Below are positions 1 through 12,269 of a stretch of 64,000 bases of DNA, in pieces. A program made the translations under genes and the position numbers. Each line of letters opens with the position of its first letter. Position 1 is the first letter of the stretch. The stretch comes from Odobenus rosmarus divergens (taxonomy: Eukaryota > Chordata > Mammalia > Carnivora > Odobenidae), in assembly GCF_000321225.1 (NCBI RefSeq), contig NW_004450276.1, forward strand, positions 6,086,936 through 6,150,935, given 5' to 3'. Below the pieces are notes generated by a model, which was not told where the DNA came from, searched no databases, and saw only the letters and a program-made list of their open reading frames with translations.

Positions 1-522
1 GAAAGACATGTATCATATGACCTCACTGATATGAGGAATTCTTAATCTCAGGAAACAAACTGAGGGTTGCTGGAGTGGTGAGGGTGGGAGGGATAGGGTG
101 GCTGGGTGATAGACATTGGGGAGGGTATGTGCTATGGTGAGCACTGTGAATTGTGCAAGACTGTTGAATCACAGCTCTGTACCTCTGAAACAAATAATGC
201 AATATATGTTAAGGAAAAAAAAAAGAAGAAGAAGATAGCAGGAGGGGAAGAATGAAGGGGGGGAATCGGAGGCGGAGACAAACCATGAGAGATGATGGAC
301 TCTGAAAAACAAATGGAGGGTTCTAGAGGGGAGGAGTGTAGGAGGATGGGTTAGCCTGGTGATGGGTATTAAAGAGGGCACGTTCTGCATGGAGCACTGG
401 GTGTTATGCACAGACAATGAATCATGGAACACTACATCAAAAACTAATGATGCAATGTATGGTGATTAACATAACAATAAAAAATTAAAAAATAAAAAAC
501 TAAATAAAATAAAAAAATAAAG
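1..522 (+). mobile_element. Young L1 3' end, continues left of window
   Basis: The sequence starts inside the end of L1 ORF2 and runs through a 3' UTR with a G-rich purine tract (about 210-345) and the segment ending in GTGATTAACATAACAATAAA. An A-rich tail follows at about 475-522. The same 3' UTR recurs at 6411-7107, 27902-28271 and 44725-44830, so this is a recently active family in the lineage. It interrupts an older L1 that begins at 523, so the other half of that host should lie left of the window. The left TSD is not visible. Confidence 0.9.
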
Positions 523-2313
523 ATTATCAGTGGATTTTTCAGCAGAAACTTTGCAGGCCAGAAGAGAGTGGCACAATATATTCAAAGTAGTGAAACAAAA
601 AACAGCCTCCAGCTAAGAATACTCTATCTGGCAAAGTTGTCTTTCATTACTGAAGAACAGATAAAGAGTTTTTCAGACAATCAAAAGTTAATAGAGTTCA
701 TCACCGCTAGACTGGCCTTACAACAAATATTAAAGGGATTTCTTTAAGCTGAAAAGGAAGGGCACTAATTAGTAACAGAAAAACATATGAAAATACAAAC
801 CTCACTGATAAAGGTAAATAGATAGTAAAAATCAGAATAATCTAATGTTTTAAAGGTGGTGGATTAATCATTTATAAAGCTTGTATGAAGGCTAAAAGAC
901 AAAGTAGTAAAAATACCCATAATTCTGATAATTCAAGGGATACACAAGATTAAAAATGTAAAATGTGACATCAAAAACATAAAACATGGTGGGGGAACAG
1001 TAAAAATTTGCAGTTTTAGAATGTGTTCAAACTTAAGTTGTTAGCCGCTTAAAATAGACAATTATAAGTTGTTATATGTAAGCCTCATGGTAACCACAAA
1101 GCAAAAAGTAGATAGACAAAACATAAAGGAATATAGATACCACTAAAGAAAGTCATCAAACCACAAAGGAAAAGGAAAAGAACAGAGAGGAACTATAAAA
1201 CAACCAGCAAACAATTTAACAAAATGGCAATAAATACATACCTATCAATAATTACTTTAAATGTAAATGAACTAAATTCTCTAATCAAAAGATGTAGAGT
1301 GGCTGAATGAACAAAAAAAACAAGACCCATTATATGCTGCCTACAAGAGACTCACTTCAAATGTAAGGACACACATGGAAAGAAAGTGAAGGGATGGGAA
1401 AAAATATTCCATGCAAATGGAAACCTAAAGAAAGCTGGAGTGTCTATACTTACATCACACAAAAATAATTTTTTAAAACAAAGATTGTAACAGTCTTTGT
1501 TGGATGTGGATGAAGTGAGGGGCATTACATAATTATAAAAGGGTCAATCCAACAAGAAGATCAAACATTTGTAAATAGTTATGCACCCAACCTAGGAGAA
1601 GCTAATTATATAGAGCAAATGTTAACACACCAAAAGGGAGAAATAGCTATACAATATTAGTAGGGGATTTTAAGGCAAAATACACCTCACTTACATCAAT
1701 GCATGGGGCATTCAGACAGAAAATTAATAAAGAAACCTCAACCTTAAACAACATGTTGGACAGGATGGACTTAACAGATATATACAAAAGATTCTATTCA
1801 AAAGCAACAAAATGCACATTCTTCTCAGGCGCACATGGGATATTCTACAGGACACATCATATGTTAGGCCACAACAGAAGTCTAAATAAATTTAAGAAGA
1901 TTGAAATCATATCAGGCATCTTTTCTGACCACAGTGGTATGAAACTAGAAATGAAGAAAACTGGAAAATTCACAAATATGTGGCAATTAAACAATGTGCT
2001 ACTATACAACAAAGCGGCCAAACGAAATCAAAAGAGAAATAAAAAAAATACCTTGAGACACAGGAAAATGAAACTACAACATGCCACAAATTTGGAGATG
2101 CAGCAAAAGCAGTTCTAAGAGGGAAAGTTCATAGTGATAAATCAAGGAACAAGAAAAATCTCAAATAAACAACCTAACTTTATACCTCAAGGAATTAGAA
2201 AAAGAACAAATAAAGCCAAGTTAGTAGAAGGAAAAAAATAGCAAAGATCAGAACAGAAATATGAAATAGAGACTAAAGACAATAGAAAAGAACAATAATC
2301 TAAGAGCTGATTC

Positions 2314-2778
2314 CTTCTTATTTTTTTAATAAAATAGTCTTTATTTGTTAGAGCAGTTTTAGATTCACAGTAACACTGAACAGAAAGCACAGAGAGTTCT
2401 GATATAACCCCTGCCCCCCCCATACTCAGCATCCCCCACTATCAACATCCCCTACCAAAGTGGCACATTTGTTACAGTCATGAACCTTCATGGACACATC
2501 ATTACCACCCAAAGTCCATAATTTATATTATGGTTCAATCTTGGTGTTAACAGTACATTCTATGGGTTTTGACAGTGAATAATTACATGTGTCCACTGTT
2601 TGAGGATCATACAGAGTAATTTCACTGCTCTAAAAATCCTTCATCCCTCCTTTTCCCAACCTGGCAACCACTGATATTTTTACTGTCTCCATGGTTTTGA
2701 CTTTTTTAGAACGTCATATAGTTGGAATCATACCATATGTAGCCTTTTCAGATTGGCTTCTTCTACGTAGTAACATGC
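2314..2778 (-). mobile_element. L1 3' UTR fragment, antisense, inside the old L1
   Basis: An antisense L1MB/L1MC-type 3' UTR, 5' truncated. Its T-rich left end is the complement of a poly(A) tail. Flanking copies of CTAAGAGCTG(A/G)TTC at 2300-2313 and 2779-2792 form a TSD, and the host ORF2 reads straight across once the insert is removed. A related copy in the same orientation lies at 40442-41393. Confidence 0.85.
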
Positions 2779-5258
2779 CTAAGAGCTGGTTCTTTGAAAA
2801 GATAAACAAAACTGTTGAACTTTTAGCTAGACTCACCAAGAAAAAAAGGGAAGAGTCAAATAAATAAAATCAGAAATAAAAGAGGAGACATTACAACTTA
2901 TACCACAGAAATACAAAAGGATGATAAGAGACTACTATGAGTAATTTAGGCTAACAAATTGGACAACCTAGTAGAAATGGAGAAACTCCTAGAAACATAC
3001 AACTGACCAAGCCTAAATCATGAAGAAATAGAAAATCTAAACAGACCAATTACTACCGAGGGGATTGAATCAGTAATCAAAAACCTCCCAACAACCAAAA
3101 GTCCAGGACCAGACAGCTTCACTGTTAATTCTAACATTCAAAGAAGAATTAATACCAATTCTTTCCAAACTCTTCCAAAAAACAGAAGAGGAGGGAACAC
3201 CCTCAAACTCATTTTGTGAGGCCAGCATTACCCTCATACCAAAACCAGAGAAGGACACCACAAGAAAAGAAAATTATAGACCAATACCCTTGATGAACAT
3301 AGATGCAAAAATCCTCAAAAAAAATTAACAAACGGAATTCAACAATACATTAAAAGTATCATACAGCATGATCAAGTGGGATTTATTCCAGGAAAGCAAA
3401 GATGGTTCAACATTTGCAAATCAATCAATGTGATACACTATAGTAACAAAATGGTTGATAAAAAAAATCATACAATTGTCTTAATAGATGCAGAAACAGC
3501 GCTTGACAAAATTCACCCTGCATTTATGATAAAACTCTCAACAAAGTGGGTATAGAGGGAACATACCTCCACATAATAAAAGCCATACATGGCAAACCCA
3601 CAGCTAAAATCATATTCAATAGTGAAAAGTTGAAAGCAGAGTACTGGAAATCCTAACCAGAGCAATTAGGCAACATAAAGAAATAAAAGTCATCCAAATT
3701 GGTAAGTGAGAAGTAAAATTATTACTATTTGCAGATGACATATTGTATATAGAAAACCCTAAAGATTCCACCAAAAAAAACATTAAAAGCTAATAAACAA
3801 ATTCAGTTCAAAAATCTGTTGCATTTCTATATATTAATCTATATAATAATAAGAAAGAAATTAAGAAAACAATCCCATTTGCAATCGCATCAAAAAGAAT
3901 AAAATGCCTAAGAATACATTTAACCAAGGAGGGGAAGGACCTGCACACTGAAAACTGTATGACATTAATGCAAGAAATCAAAGACACAAGTCAATAGAAA
4001 GATATTTCATGTTCATGGATTGGAAGAATTAATATCATTAAAATGTCCATACTACCCAAAGCAATCTATAGATTCAGTGCAATCCCTATAAAAATTCCAA
4101 TGGCCTTTTTCACAGAACTAGAACAAACAATCCTAAAATTTGTATGAAACTGCAAGACCCCAAATGGCCAAAATAATCTTGAGAAAAAAAGAACAAAATT
4201 GGAGAACATCATGTTCTCTGAATTCAAATTCTATTACAAAGCTATAGTAATCAAAACAGTATGGTATTGCCATAAAAACAGACACATAGATCAATGGAAC
4301 AGAATAGAGAACCCAGAAACAAACTCATACATATAGGGTCAATTAATTTACAACAAAGGAGCCAAGATTATACAACGGGAAAAAGGCAGTCTCTTTAATA
4401 ACTAGTGTTGGGAAAACTGGACAGCCATGTGAAAAAGGTTGAAACTGAATCACTATCAAATCACCATACACAAAAATTAACTCAAAATGGATTAAAGGCT
4501 TGGACATAAGACCTGAAACCATTAAACTCATAGAAGAAAAATAGGTAAGCTTCTAGACATTGCTCTTGGTGATAATTTTTTGGACCTGATATAAAAACAA
4601 AGGCAACTAAAGCAAAAACAAAGAAATGGGAGCACATCATACTAAAAAGCTTCTGCACAGCAAAGGAAACCATCAATAAAATAAAAAGAAAACTTGCTGA
4701 ATGAGAGAAAATATTTGCAAATCATATATCTGATAAGGGGTCAATATCCAAAATATATAAGGAACTCATTCAACTCCATACCAAAAAAAAAATGATTAAA
4801 AAATGGGCAGAGATTCTGAATAGACATTTTTCCAAAGAAGATATACAGATGGCCAACAGACACATGAAAAGACACTTAGCATCACTTATCATCAGAGAAA
4901 TGCAAATCAAAACCACAATAAGATATCCCCTCACACTTGTTAGATAGCTATTATCCAGAAGACATGAAATAACAAGTGTTGGTGAGGGTGAGGAGAAAGG
5001 GGAACCCTTGTCCACTGTTAGGGGGAATGTAAATTGGTGCAGCCACTATAGAAAACAGCATGAAGTTTCCTCAAAAAATTGAAAATAGAACTATCCTATG
5101 ATCCAGCAATTCCATTTCTAAGTATTTAGACAAGGAAAATGGAAACACAAACTCAAAAAGATATCTGTACCCCTGTATTCATTGCAGCACTATTTATAAT
5201 AGCTAAAATATGGAAACAACCTAACTTTCCAGCAATAGATGAATGGATAAAGAAAATG

Positions 5259-5284
5259 TCACACACACACACACACACACACAC
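5259..5284. repeat. (CA)n microsatellite
   Basis: About 13 uninterrupted CA units inside the C-terminal part of the old L1 ORF2. The TATACACA stretch that L1s carry at this point often expands this way; the same point is expanded at 42821-42842 and 63653-63672. Confidence 0.95.
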
Positions 5285-5889
5285 GCTAGAATACTACTCA
5301 GCCATAAATAAGAATGAAATCTTGCAATTTCAACAACATGGATGGGCCTCACGGGCATTATGCTAAGTGAGATAAGTCAGAGAAAGACAAATATTATCTC
5401 ACTTATATGCGGATTAAAAATAGAAACAACAGAAAACCAAGCTCAAAGATAGAACAAATTGGTGGTTGCCAGAGGTGGGAGCAAAGGGAGGGCCAAATGG
5501 GTAAAGATACAAATTTCCAGTTATAAAATAAGTAAGTTAAGCCATAGGGGTGTAATGTACAGCATGGTAACTATGGTTAATAATACTGTATTGCAATTTG
5601 AAAATTGCTAAGAGCATAGATCTTAAAAGTTCTCACCACAAGAAAAAAATATTTTGTAACTATGTATGATGATGAATGTTTACGACACTTACTGTCATGA
5701 TCATTTTGACATATATACAAATATCAAATCATTATATTGTACATCTGAAAGTAATATAACATTATATGCCAATTATACGTCAATGAAAAAGTCATATAGT
5801 CAAATCTGTTAGTCTTATTTATGATTTTGAAATAAAATTTTTATAATAGTTCATGATTATAAAATTGTCATCTTAGTTTTCTTTCAGCA

Positions 5890-6395
5890 CTTTCTCATTT
5901 TACTTTTTAAGCTTATACTCTAGTCCCAACTTGACCTGGAGTTCCTGACATAAACTCTAGGATAGCACATCTAACACGTCCACTTTGGTTTCTGACCCGC
6001 ATCTCACAGCTGCCATGTAATCAAGATTTTGTGTCCCCCTCCACCAATCTGCTTTTCCCTAGTCTTCCTGGCCTTTAGTAGATGACACTGCAATGTCCCC
6101 AGCTGCTCAAACCAAAAACCCATCCATAACTGTGCAGTCCTCTCTTTCTCTCCCTTGCAGCATCTAAGTCATCAGCAAGATCCATCAACTCTACCTTCAA
6201 ACCACATCCCAAATCTATCCGTTGTCCTAGTTGCACTGATACCACCTAAGCCTAAGCCAGCAGCATCTTTTTTGTCCTGGACTGTTGTGACAATTTGGTC
6301 ACTGAGGTCACTGCTTCCATTCCCTCCATGTCCACACACATAACTGATTCTCTACGTAGCAGCCAAGGAGATTTTTAAAAACAGAACACCAAGTT
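5890..6395 (+). mobile_element. L2 LINE, part 1
   Basis: An old, diverged L2-like 3' region. It shows typical runs around CAGCAGCCAAGGAGAT with an A-rich stretch, followed by the CATAACTCCCTTGTTTAAAA context that resumes after the insertion at 6411-7107. 5786-5889 is AT-rich and unassigned. There is no coding potential. Confidence 0.7.
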
Positions 6396-6410
6396 ACATA
6401 ACTCCCTTGT

Positions 6411-7107
6411 TTTTTTTTTGTTTTTTGCTTTTTTTTATTATGTTATGTTACTCACCATACATTACATCATTAGTTTTTGATGCAGTGTTCCATGATTCAT
6501 TGTTTGCGTATAACACCCAGTGCTCCATTCAGTACATGCCCTCCTTAATACCCATCACCAGGCTAACCCATCCCCCACCCCCTCCCTTCTAGAATCCTCA
6601 GTTTGTTTGTCAGAGTCCATAGCAGATGTTTATAGCAGCAATGTTCACAATAGCCAAACTATGGAAAGAGCCAAGATGTCCATCGACAGATGAATGGATA
6701 AAGAAGATGTGGCATATACATAAAATGGAATATTCTGCAGCCATCAAAAGGAATGAGATCTTGCCATTTGCAACGACGTGGATGGAAATGGAGGGTGTTA
6801 TGCTGAGCGAAATAAGTCAGAGAAAGACATGTATCATATGACCTCACTGATATGAGGAGTTCTTAATCTCAGGAAATAAACTGAGGGTTGCTGGAGGGGT
6901 GGGGGGAGGGATGGGGTGGCTGGGTGACGGACATTGGGGAGGGTATGTGCTATGGTGAGCGCTGTGAATTGTGCAGGACTGTTGAATCACAGATCTGTAC
7001 TTCTGAAACAAATAATACATTATATGTTTAAAAAAAAAAGAAGAAGATAGCAGGAAGGGAAAAATGAAGCGGGGGGATATCGGAGGGGGAGACGAACCAT
7101 GAGAGAC
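6411..7107 (-). mobile_element. Young L1 with 5' inversion (twin priming)
   Basis: A 17-bp TSD, ACATAACTCCCTTGTTT, flanks the element at 6396-6412 and 7106-7122. The left part (to about 6621) is the L1 3' end in antisense, with a T-rich tail at 6411-6420. The right part (about 6622-7105) is the adjoining upstream L1 segment in sense. The two parts are almost exactly consecutive in the intact family sequence seen at 1-522. The site reads GTTT/AAAA on the top strand, close to the L1 endonuclease preference. Confidence 0.95.
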
Positions 7108-7122
7108 ATAACTCCCTTGTTT

Positions 7123-7480
7123 AAAAGTCTACCATCACTGAGGACACAAGATCTACAGTCCTTACCATAGACTTCAGGACTCCAAGTGCCCTGTGCCACC
7201 AATGCCTGAGACCCCAGGCCTTCTTCTCCCCCTGGCTCCAGTGTTTTCCAAATATCTGCTCTAGAGCCTTTTGCTATTTCTTCTTCCTAGACTTCCCTCA
7301 AATCTTCAAATGGCCGGCTGCTTCTTTTCAATTCAGATCCCAGCAAAAACGTCACCTCGTCAGCAAGGCTTTCCCTGAGCGTATATAAAGTAGTTTCAGT
7401 CATTTTCTCCCCCTTTCCTGTTTTGTTTCATCACAGTACTTACCTTCACCCCCTATTTTCATTTGTATACTGGTCAGAGT
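7123..7480 (+). mobile_element. L2 LINE, part 2
   Basis: This continues the L2 split by the L1 at 6411-7107. The pyrimidine-rich 3' region contains the recognisable AACGTCACCTC...AAGGCTTTCCCTGA motif, followed by a CACAGTACTTACC-type stretch. It ends in diverged sequence short of the usual L2 3' terminus. Confidence 0.75.
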
Positions 7481-9695
7481 ATAAAACAAATGAAAACATT
7501 CCACTATGCATGGGCCCAGTCAGAGCTCTAAATACAGGCCACCCCGACGGGATTGGCCCCTTGGAAGGTTCAGTCAGGCTGTAAAGGGGAAGGCAGACCT
7601 CAGTGGGCCGGAAGCAAAAGTAGGGGGAGCCGGCGGTGAGGCAAGGAGGCCAGTGGTGAGCTTGCAGCTCTCAAGGTCAAGCTCTGTGCCTTCTAGCCAA
7701 GTCAGATAAGGTACTCCCCACCAAAGTCCAATTTAACCTCCTAGAAAAGTGCTCAGAAAGAGCCAACTGCTTCGTCCCGTGGAACTGTGACCGGTGGGAA
7801 AGATAGTAGCAGAAGCTAACAAGACCCTCCGGGGAGGAAGCCCTGTATTTCCTCTGTGTGTGTTTTTGTTGTTGTTATTTTTTTTTAAGTCTCAAACTTA
7901 GAAGGGAAAAAACCCAATAAACATATTCTCTTCTGAATTTCCTGGCTGCCCTTAGCCAGCTCTCAGCAAGAGAGGCCAAGTTCTCCTAACCTCTGTGAGG
8001 AAGGCCAATAGGCTGACAGCTGGATATCAATATTTACATTCTGTTATCACGTCTGTTGAGGAACCCCAGGCCTAAGAAGCTAAACTGAATTATTCTAGTT
8101 TTATCTCTCTACTGTTGGGTTCTGAAAAAACACTTCCTCCTTTTGAAAGCACAGGATTGTTTTTTTTTAAGGCCAATATAATTTTTTTTCCCTAAAATAT
8201 CATAAAGACTTCTCACCCCAAAAGTTAACCCTTCCCTAGCTCAGTTGGCACTCAGTATGTCTGAAGTGCAAACTGATTGACATGACTCGTTATAAGCCAA
8301 CATTCAAACCATCTGCCATCTGCAAGACACATCTCCAACACTTGGGTAAACAACAAGAAAAACAGACTTTAAGTGACCACTGACATGAGTCAGCTGTGAG
8401 CAACACTAAAGGAAAAACATGTAAAGGGCCTGGGAGGCCGTTCTGGGACTTAGATTTTGTTAAAAAGGAACTACCAAGTGAAACTTTAGGAGAGTCGGCT
8501 GACCACTCGGGGTAGAGGCAGTGCTTTATTTGCACCCCACAAATCACGGGAAGGCTGCCAGATACCCACTTTCATTGGGAAAACAAAAACAGAAAACCCA
8601 CAAAACCCGCTATGACAGATGGGCTCGGCTAGATATTGCACATGGTATCCAACGTCAGATCGCTCAAATAGTTTACCTTTCTCCACCGTCATACTTTTTC
8701 TTTTCTTTATTTTCCCTTTTTTTCTCTCACTGTAATCTTTGAGAGATGCACAGATGCAGTCTGGAACAATCCAGATTTACTTGAAGTGTCCTTATTTTCT
8801 GTACCGTAAATGGGTTGGTTTACATGGGCTCAGCGCTTAGCAGGTAGCTCTGCTAAAGGATTTCTTTCTCTTGCAAATAATGTAAACATTCAGATGTCAG
8901 TTTACAAAATGTGAAGACAGAAGAAAACATCTTTGGTCTTTTAGTTTGGCCTTTTAATTCGTTTCTTATTTTCATACACAGTGTCGTTTCGAGCGTGTGG
9001 ACCCCATGTTCACTCTCCCTTAACCCCACGTTCAAGGTCCCCACAACCACCCACTAGGATCTGAGTGGAGCTTGTTCAGAGCCTGATCCGCAGGGTGTGT
9101 GGCAGTTTTCCGTCACATGTTGCAACAACAGCCAACAAGGGGGCATGGCTGTGCATGGACCTATATCCACAAAGTCATTCATAAAAGGAAGTGGCCAAAA
9201 AAAGCTCTCAAAGTGTCACTTGTTGACAAGAAGGTACAACAACTTCATGAACACCAGTGCAGAATTAAGGAAGAGGCTCAATGTTTCTCACTGTAGATTG
9301 GGTTTTTCTTTACCAGCAGCCAGGGAATTTGAACAATTTGATGGGAATGGTTGCCATGTTCTGAATTTGACAGCAATGAACTACATCCTGCATCTTAAAC
9401 CTGGTGCATCGTGGACATCTTTGGGAGGTTATTTTTGTGTTTTGTTTTTGTTTTTTAGAGCCCTGCATTGGAATCTTTCCGTGTGAGGAATTCCCTATCT
9501 TATGACCGCTGTAGGGAGAACCTTCCTGAAAAGTCCCCATCGTCATCTTCTCAGTCTCCTTTGAGGTTGGGGCAGATTCGTGGCCTGCACTTGACCAAGG
9601 GAGGCACCCTGACGGGAATAAAGTACTAACAATATAACAGCAGGGCGGCCCATCCAGCAGCTGGGGACAGCGGCTTGGGCCTGGCAGTGCTGGCT

Positions 9696-9720
9696 GGGGG
9701 GGGGGGGGGGTGGGGGGAGG
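9696..9720 (+). repeat. G-homopolymer and G-rich run
   Basis: Fifteen consecutive G residues at 9696-9710, then T, six G, A and more G. The run could form a G-quadruplex on the + strand, and its length is likely variable and error-prone in assemblies. Confidence 0.95.
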
Positions 9721-10384
9721 GGAAACACTGTGGGCACAGAAGGGGAGTGCACTGCAGGGACCCAGTTAGAGCTCCAGCATCCCCAGCAATCATATAGGCT
9801 TTCCAGTATCATCTCTGCACGTTTATAAAATCATCCAGGGTCAGGGAAATAGAGCACTCTGCACAAGGCAGTGGTCCAAATCTGGCATCTTCCTAGGAAG
9901 GATGTCTTGGCAAAAACACCAGGGGGACTTTGAGGCCCTACCTTAGCTCAGGTCCCCTCTTCATCACCAGCATTGTGCTCCTGTCTTCAAAGGCAACTTG
10001 ATTCTTCCCGCAATTCTTTTTGGGTGGTAGGCGGACTCAGAAATGACACCCATTCAAACGAAACAATGGGAAATAAACACCAATGTTCACAGTTAATATT
10101 GATTCCCTTCAAGACGATGACAGCAGATCTGCAGGGATATTTAAGAGCTGGGGTTCTTGATGCACAAGCTGTTTGGTTCCATTTCTCCCAATAACGTATA
10201 TATGTTTCTATATAACATACATATGTGTTATTTATAAGGTATATATAGTCATATAGTGTTTGCTGGCTTTTTTAAGGCAACTCTGCAAGCTGCCACCTCT
10301 TTTCTCAATAGCTAATTTTGTTATAATAAAGACTTTTCAAAAACAGTACTCTATATTTATTTTAAAATGTAACACTGACAACAA

Positions 10385-10445
10385 AAAGCTGAAAACAAAG
10401 GGGTTAGATTGCTGTGGTGCTCACACAGCTGGTAAGTGGATGAGC
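10385..10445 (-). mobile_element. Possible MIR fragment
   Basis: A short stretch with CACACAGCTGGTAAGTGGATGAGCCAG, shown here as the motif around 10421-10446, resembles the tRNA-derived half of an antisense MIR. The match is short and diverged, so the call is tentative. Confidence 0.5.
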
Positions 10446-11463
10446 CAGAGGCTGAGAAGGATTTAATTATGGCTCTCCACTGGCCCTAGACTCATAAATG
10501 GATTCTACACTACATGTGCCTCAAGCCTCCTTTTTAAGTGTGAAGAAGGCCTTTTGTAACCAGGCAGGTACGGATGCTATCAGTGTGAGTTATGCCCTTG
10601 AACGGTCGGGAGAGGTGAACAAGCATTTGCTTTGTTTCATTGCAAGCTCAAGCTCCTCTAAATATGACCTCTATCTTCAGTGGGGTTTTACTCTACTTTT
10701 CAAAATAATTCTTTGAGTGGGAAATTTCGTAAGGTAGCAATGTCACCTTCCAGCAAAATCTTCCAAAAAGATTGCTCAGAGTCCCTGGGGTGTTTCCCAA
10801 GAGCTTATCCATGGCTGGGTAGCTATCATTCCTCGTTTTTCTTTATTCACTTCTTCTCCAGCGCGTTTCCACTGATGGTGGTGTATCTGCCTGTCCTGGT
10901 GCTGCTAGCTGGGCCCAGCAACTCTGGTGTGCCCCCTTCCTTTCCATTTTCTAGATTCTTCACATATAAAATATTCCACTGGGAACATTTTAAATGACAA
11001 CAATACAAACTAGATGGAAAATTCTATTTATATCCTCTAGATCAAACTAAAATATGCTATTTGTGTTTTTTAACTCTTAAGTACTTGGACTGTTGTGACT
11101 CTCAGAAGTGAGGCACAACCTTTCTGGTCCAGTGAATAAATTCAATCTACTTTGAAAAGTTTCTCTTTTCCTCTCTGAATGTCACTGGATTTTTATAAGT
11201 CAACATACTTGTCTAGGATCTGTTTTGAGGTACGTGAATGGATATCAATCAGTTCACAAACGCAAGCAGAACAGACACTTTAACTATAGTGGACTTTGTG
11301 TTTTCCTATCATATGTAACGAGTTCTTTATGTATTAAGCTGTTCATTTTTTGCCAGATTATGGCAAAGATTTTTTTCCCTAATATGTTTATTTTGAGCAT
11401 TTTAACTTTTTTCTTTCTTAGCACTCATGCCAATTTAAGTTAATTATTTGCATTCATCACTGT

Positions 11464-11660
11464 CTAATGTTTGATACAACAATTTCTCACTATCTCCACA
11501 TCTATCATCCAAATGTAGCTATGGCCATCTCTCACCTGGACTACGTCAACGGCTCCTCACCAGGCTCCCTGCTTCCTCTCTTGCCCCTTACAGTTCATTC
11601 TCCAGCAGTCAGAGGAAGCCTGTTAGGACAAAAGGGTGGTCATGACACTCTTCCTCAAAA
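11464..11660 (+). mobile_element. L2 LINE fragment, left of SINE
   Basis: Carries the L2 signature around CTCACCTGGACTAC (near 11532) and a CAGTTCATTCTCCA stretch with AGCAGTCAGAGG. It continues after the SINE at 11661-11850. Confidence 0.8.
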
Positions 11661-11850
11661 TCGCTGGGGTGGCTCAGTCGATTAAGTGTCTGCCTTTGGC
11701 TCAGGTCATGATCCCGGGGTCCTGGGATCGAGTCCTGCATCGGGCTCCCTGCTCAGCGGGGAATCTGCTTCTCCCTCTCCTTCTTGCCCTTCCCCCTGTT
11801 CATGCTCTTTCTCTTTCTCTCTCAAATGAATAAATTAAAAAAAAATCTTA
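11661..11850 (+). mobile_element. CAN SINE (arctoid type)
   Basis: Head GGGGTGGCTCAGTCG, GGTCATGATCCCGGGGTCC-type core, pyrimidine tract and A-rich tail. It is inserted in L2. I did not see a convincing TSD. It is the first SINE in the window; none occurs in the first 11.6 kb. Confidence 0.93.
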
Positions 11851-12240
11851 TGTAAAGGCTCCCCTCCTGTCACTTTCCTCTCACCAAGCTTAAAAGACCC
11901 TAAATGATCTATAGATTGATTGATCAGTTGCATCCCTGGCTCCTTCCTCACCTCAGGTGACCTCCCTGACCTCAACCACTTTGCTGCCTCCCCAGCCCCC
12001 CACTCCTCGCTCCTGCCATACCAGTCTCCATACCATTGCTCCAGCTCACCACACATGCTCCTACCTAGGAATCTTGGCACTCTCTATCCCATTTACTTGA
12101 AACCTCTTTTCCTAGATATTATTGTCTAAATCCCTTACTCTCTTTAAGTCTCTGCCTGTGTTTTGATGTCCCTCTCTGACTTTGTCCATCTTTCAATTGT
12201 TTCCAAGCTCAGGTGAGGGAGAGGTAAGGGTGTATTACCT
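11851..12240 (+). mobile_element. L2 LINE fragment, right of SINE
   Basis: Pyrimidine-rich L2 sequence continuing from 11464-11660, with GCCTCCCCAGCCCCCCACTC and later a CTCTCTTTAAGTCTCTGCC region. It is diverged and non-coding. Confidence 0.65.
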
Positions 12241-12269
12241 GGCCCCCTCAAACTCTAAAGGCGTCTTAT

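Larger units (their letters stand above)
523..5785 (+). mobile_element. Old L1 (L1MA-like), inter-ORF region, ORF2 and 3' UTR
   Basis: 523-1215 matches the region between ORF1 and ORF2 of old L1s. ORF2 starts near 1220. The endonuclease part keeps an S-D-H motif at about 1924-1932 inside a surviving open frame at 1699-2118. The reverse transcriptase follows after an antisense L1 insertion (2314-2778), with the F-A-D-D active-site codons at 3728-3739. The C-terminal region reaches about 5380 and the 3' UTR ends near 5785. Many stops and frameshifts make it inactive. The family name is from memory of the 3' UTR type. Confidence 0.88.
7481..11463. other. Mostly unique, SINE-free stretch
   Basis: About 4 kb with no SINE and almost no recognisable repeat, apart from a possible MIR scrap near 10385-10445, a G-run at 9696-9720 and an AT-rich patch at 10195-10260. 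It is richer in G and C than the surrounding L1 DNA. The longest open frame (9097-9486, 129 codons) has no domain I recognise and overlaps frames on both strands. I see no clear exon, splice pattern or CpG island. It could be intronic, intergenic or conserved non-coding DNA. Confidence 0.5.

Noticed and set aside
9097..9486. A 129-codon open frame in the repeat-poor region as a possible gene
   Set aside because: No recognisable domain, overlapping frames on both strands and no supporting splice or poly(A) context.
11661..11740. tRNA genes at SINE heads
   Set aside because: The heads are tRNA-derived with A- and B-box-like motifs, but they belong to SINEs with tails and TSDs and cannot fold as intact tRNAs.
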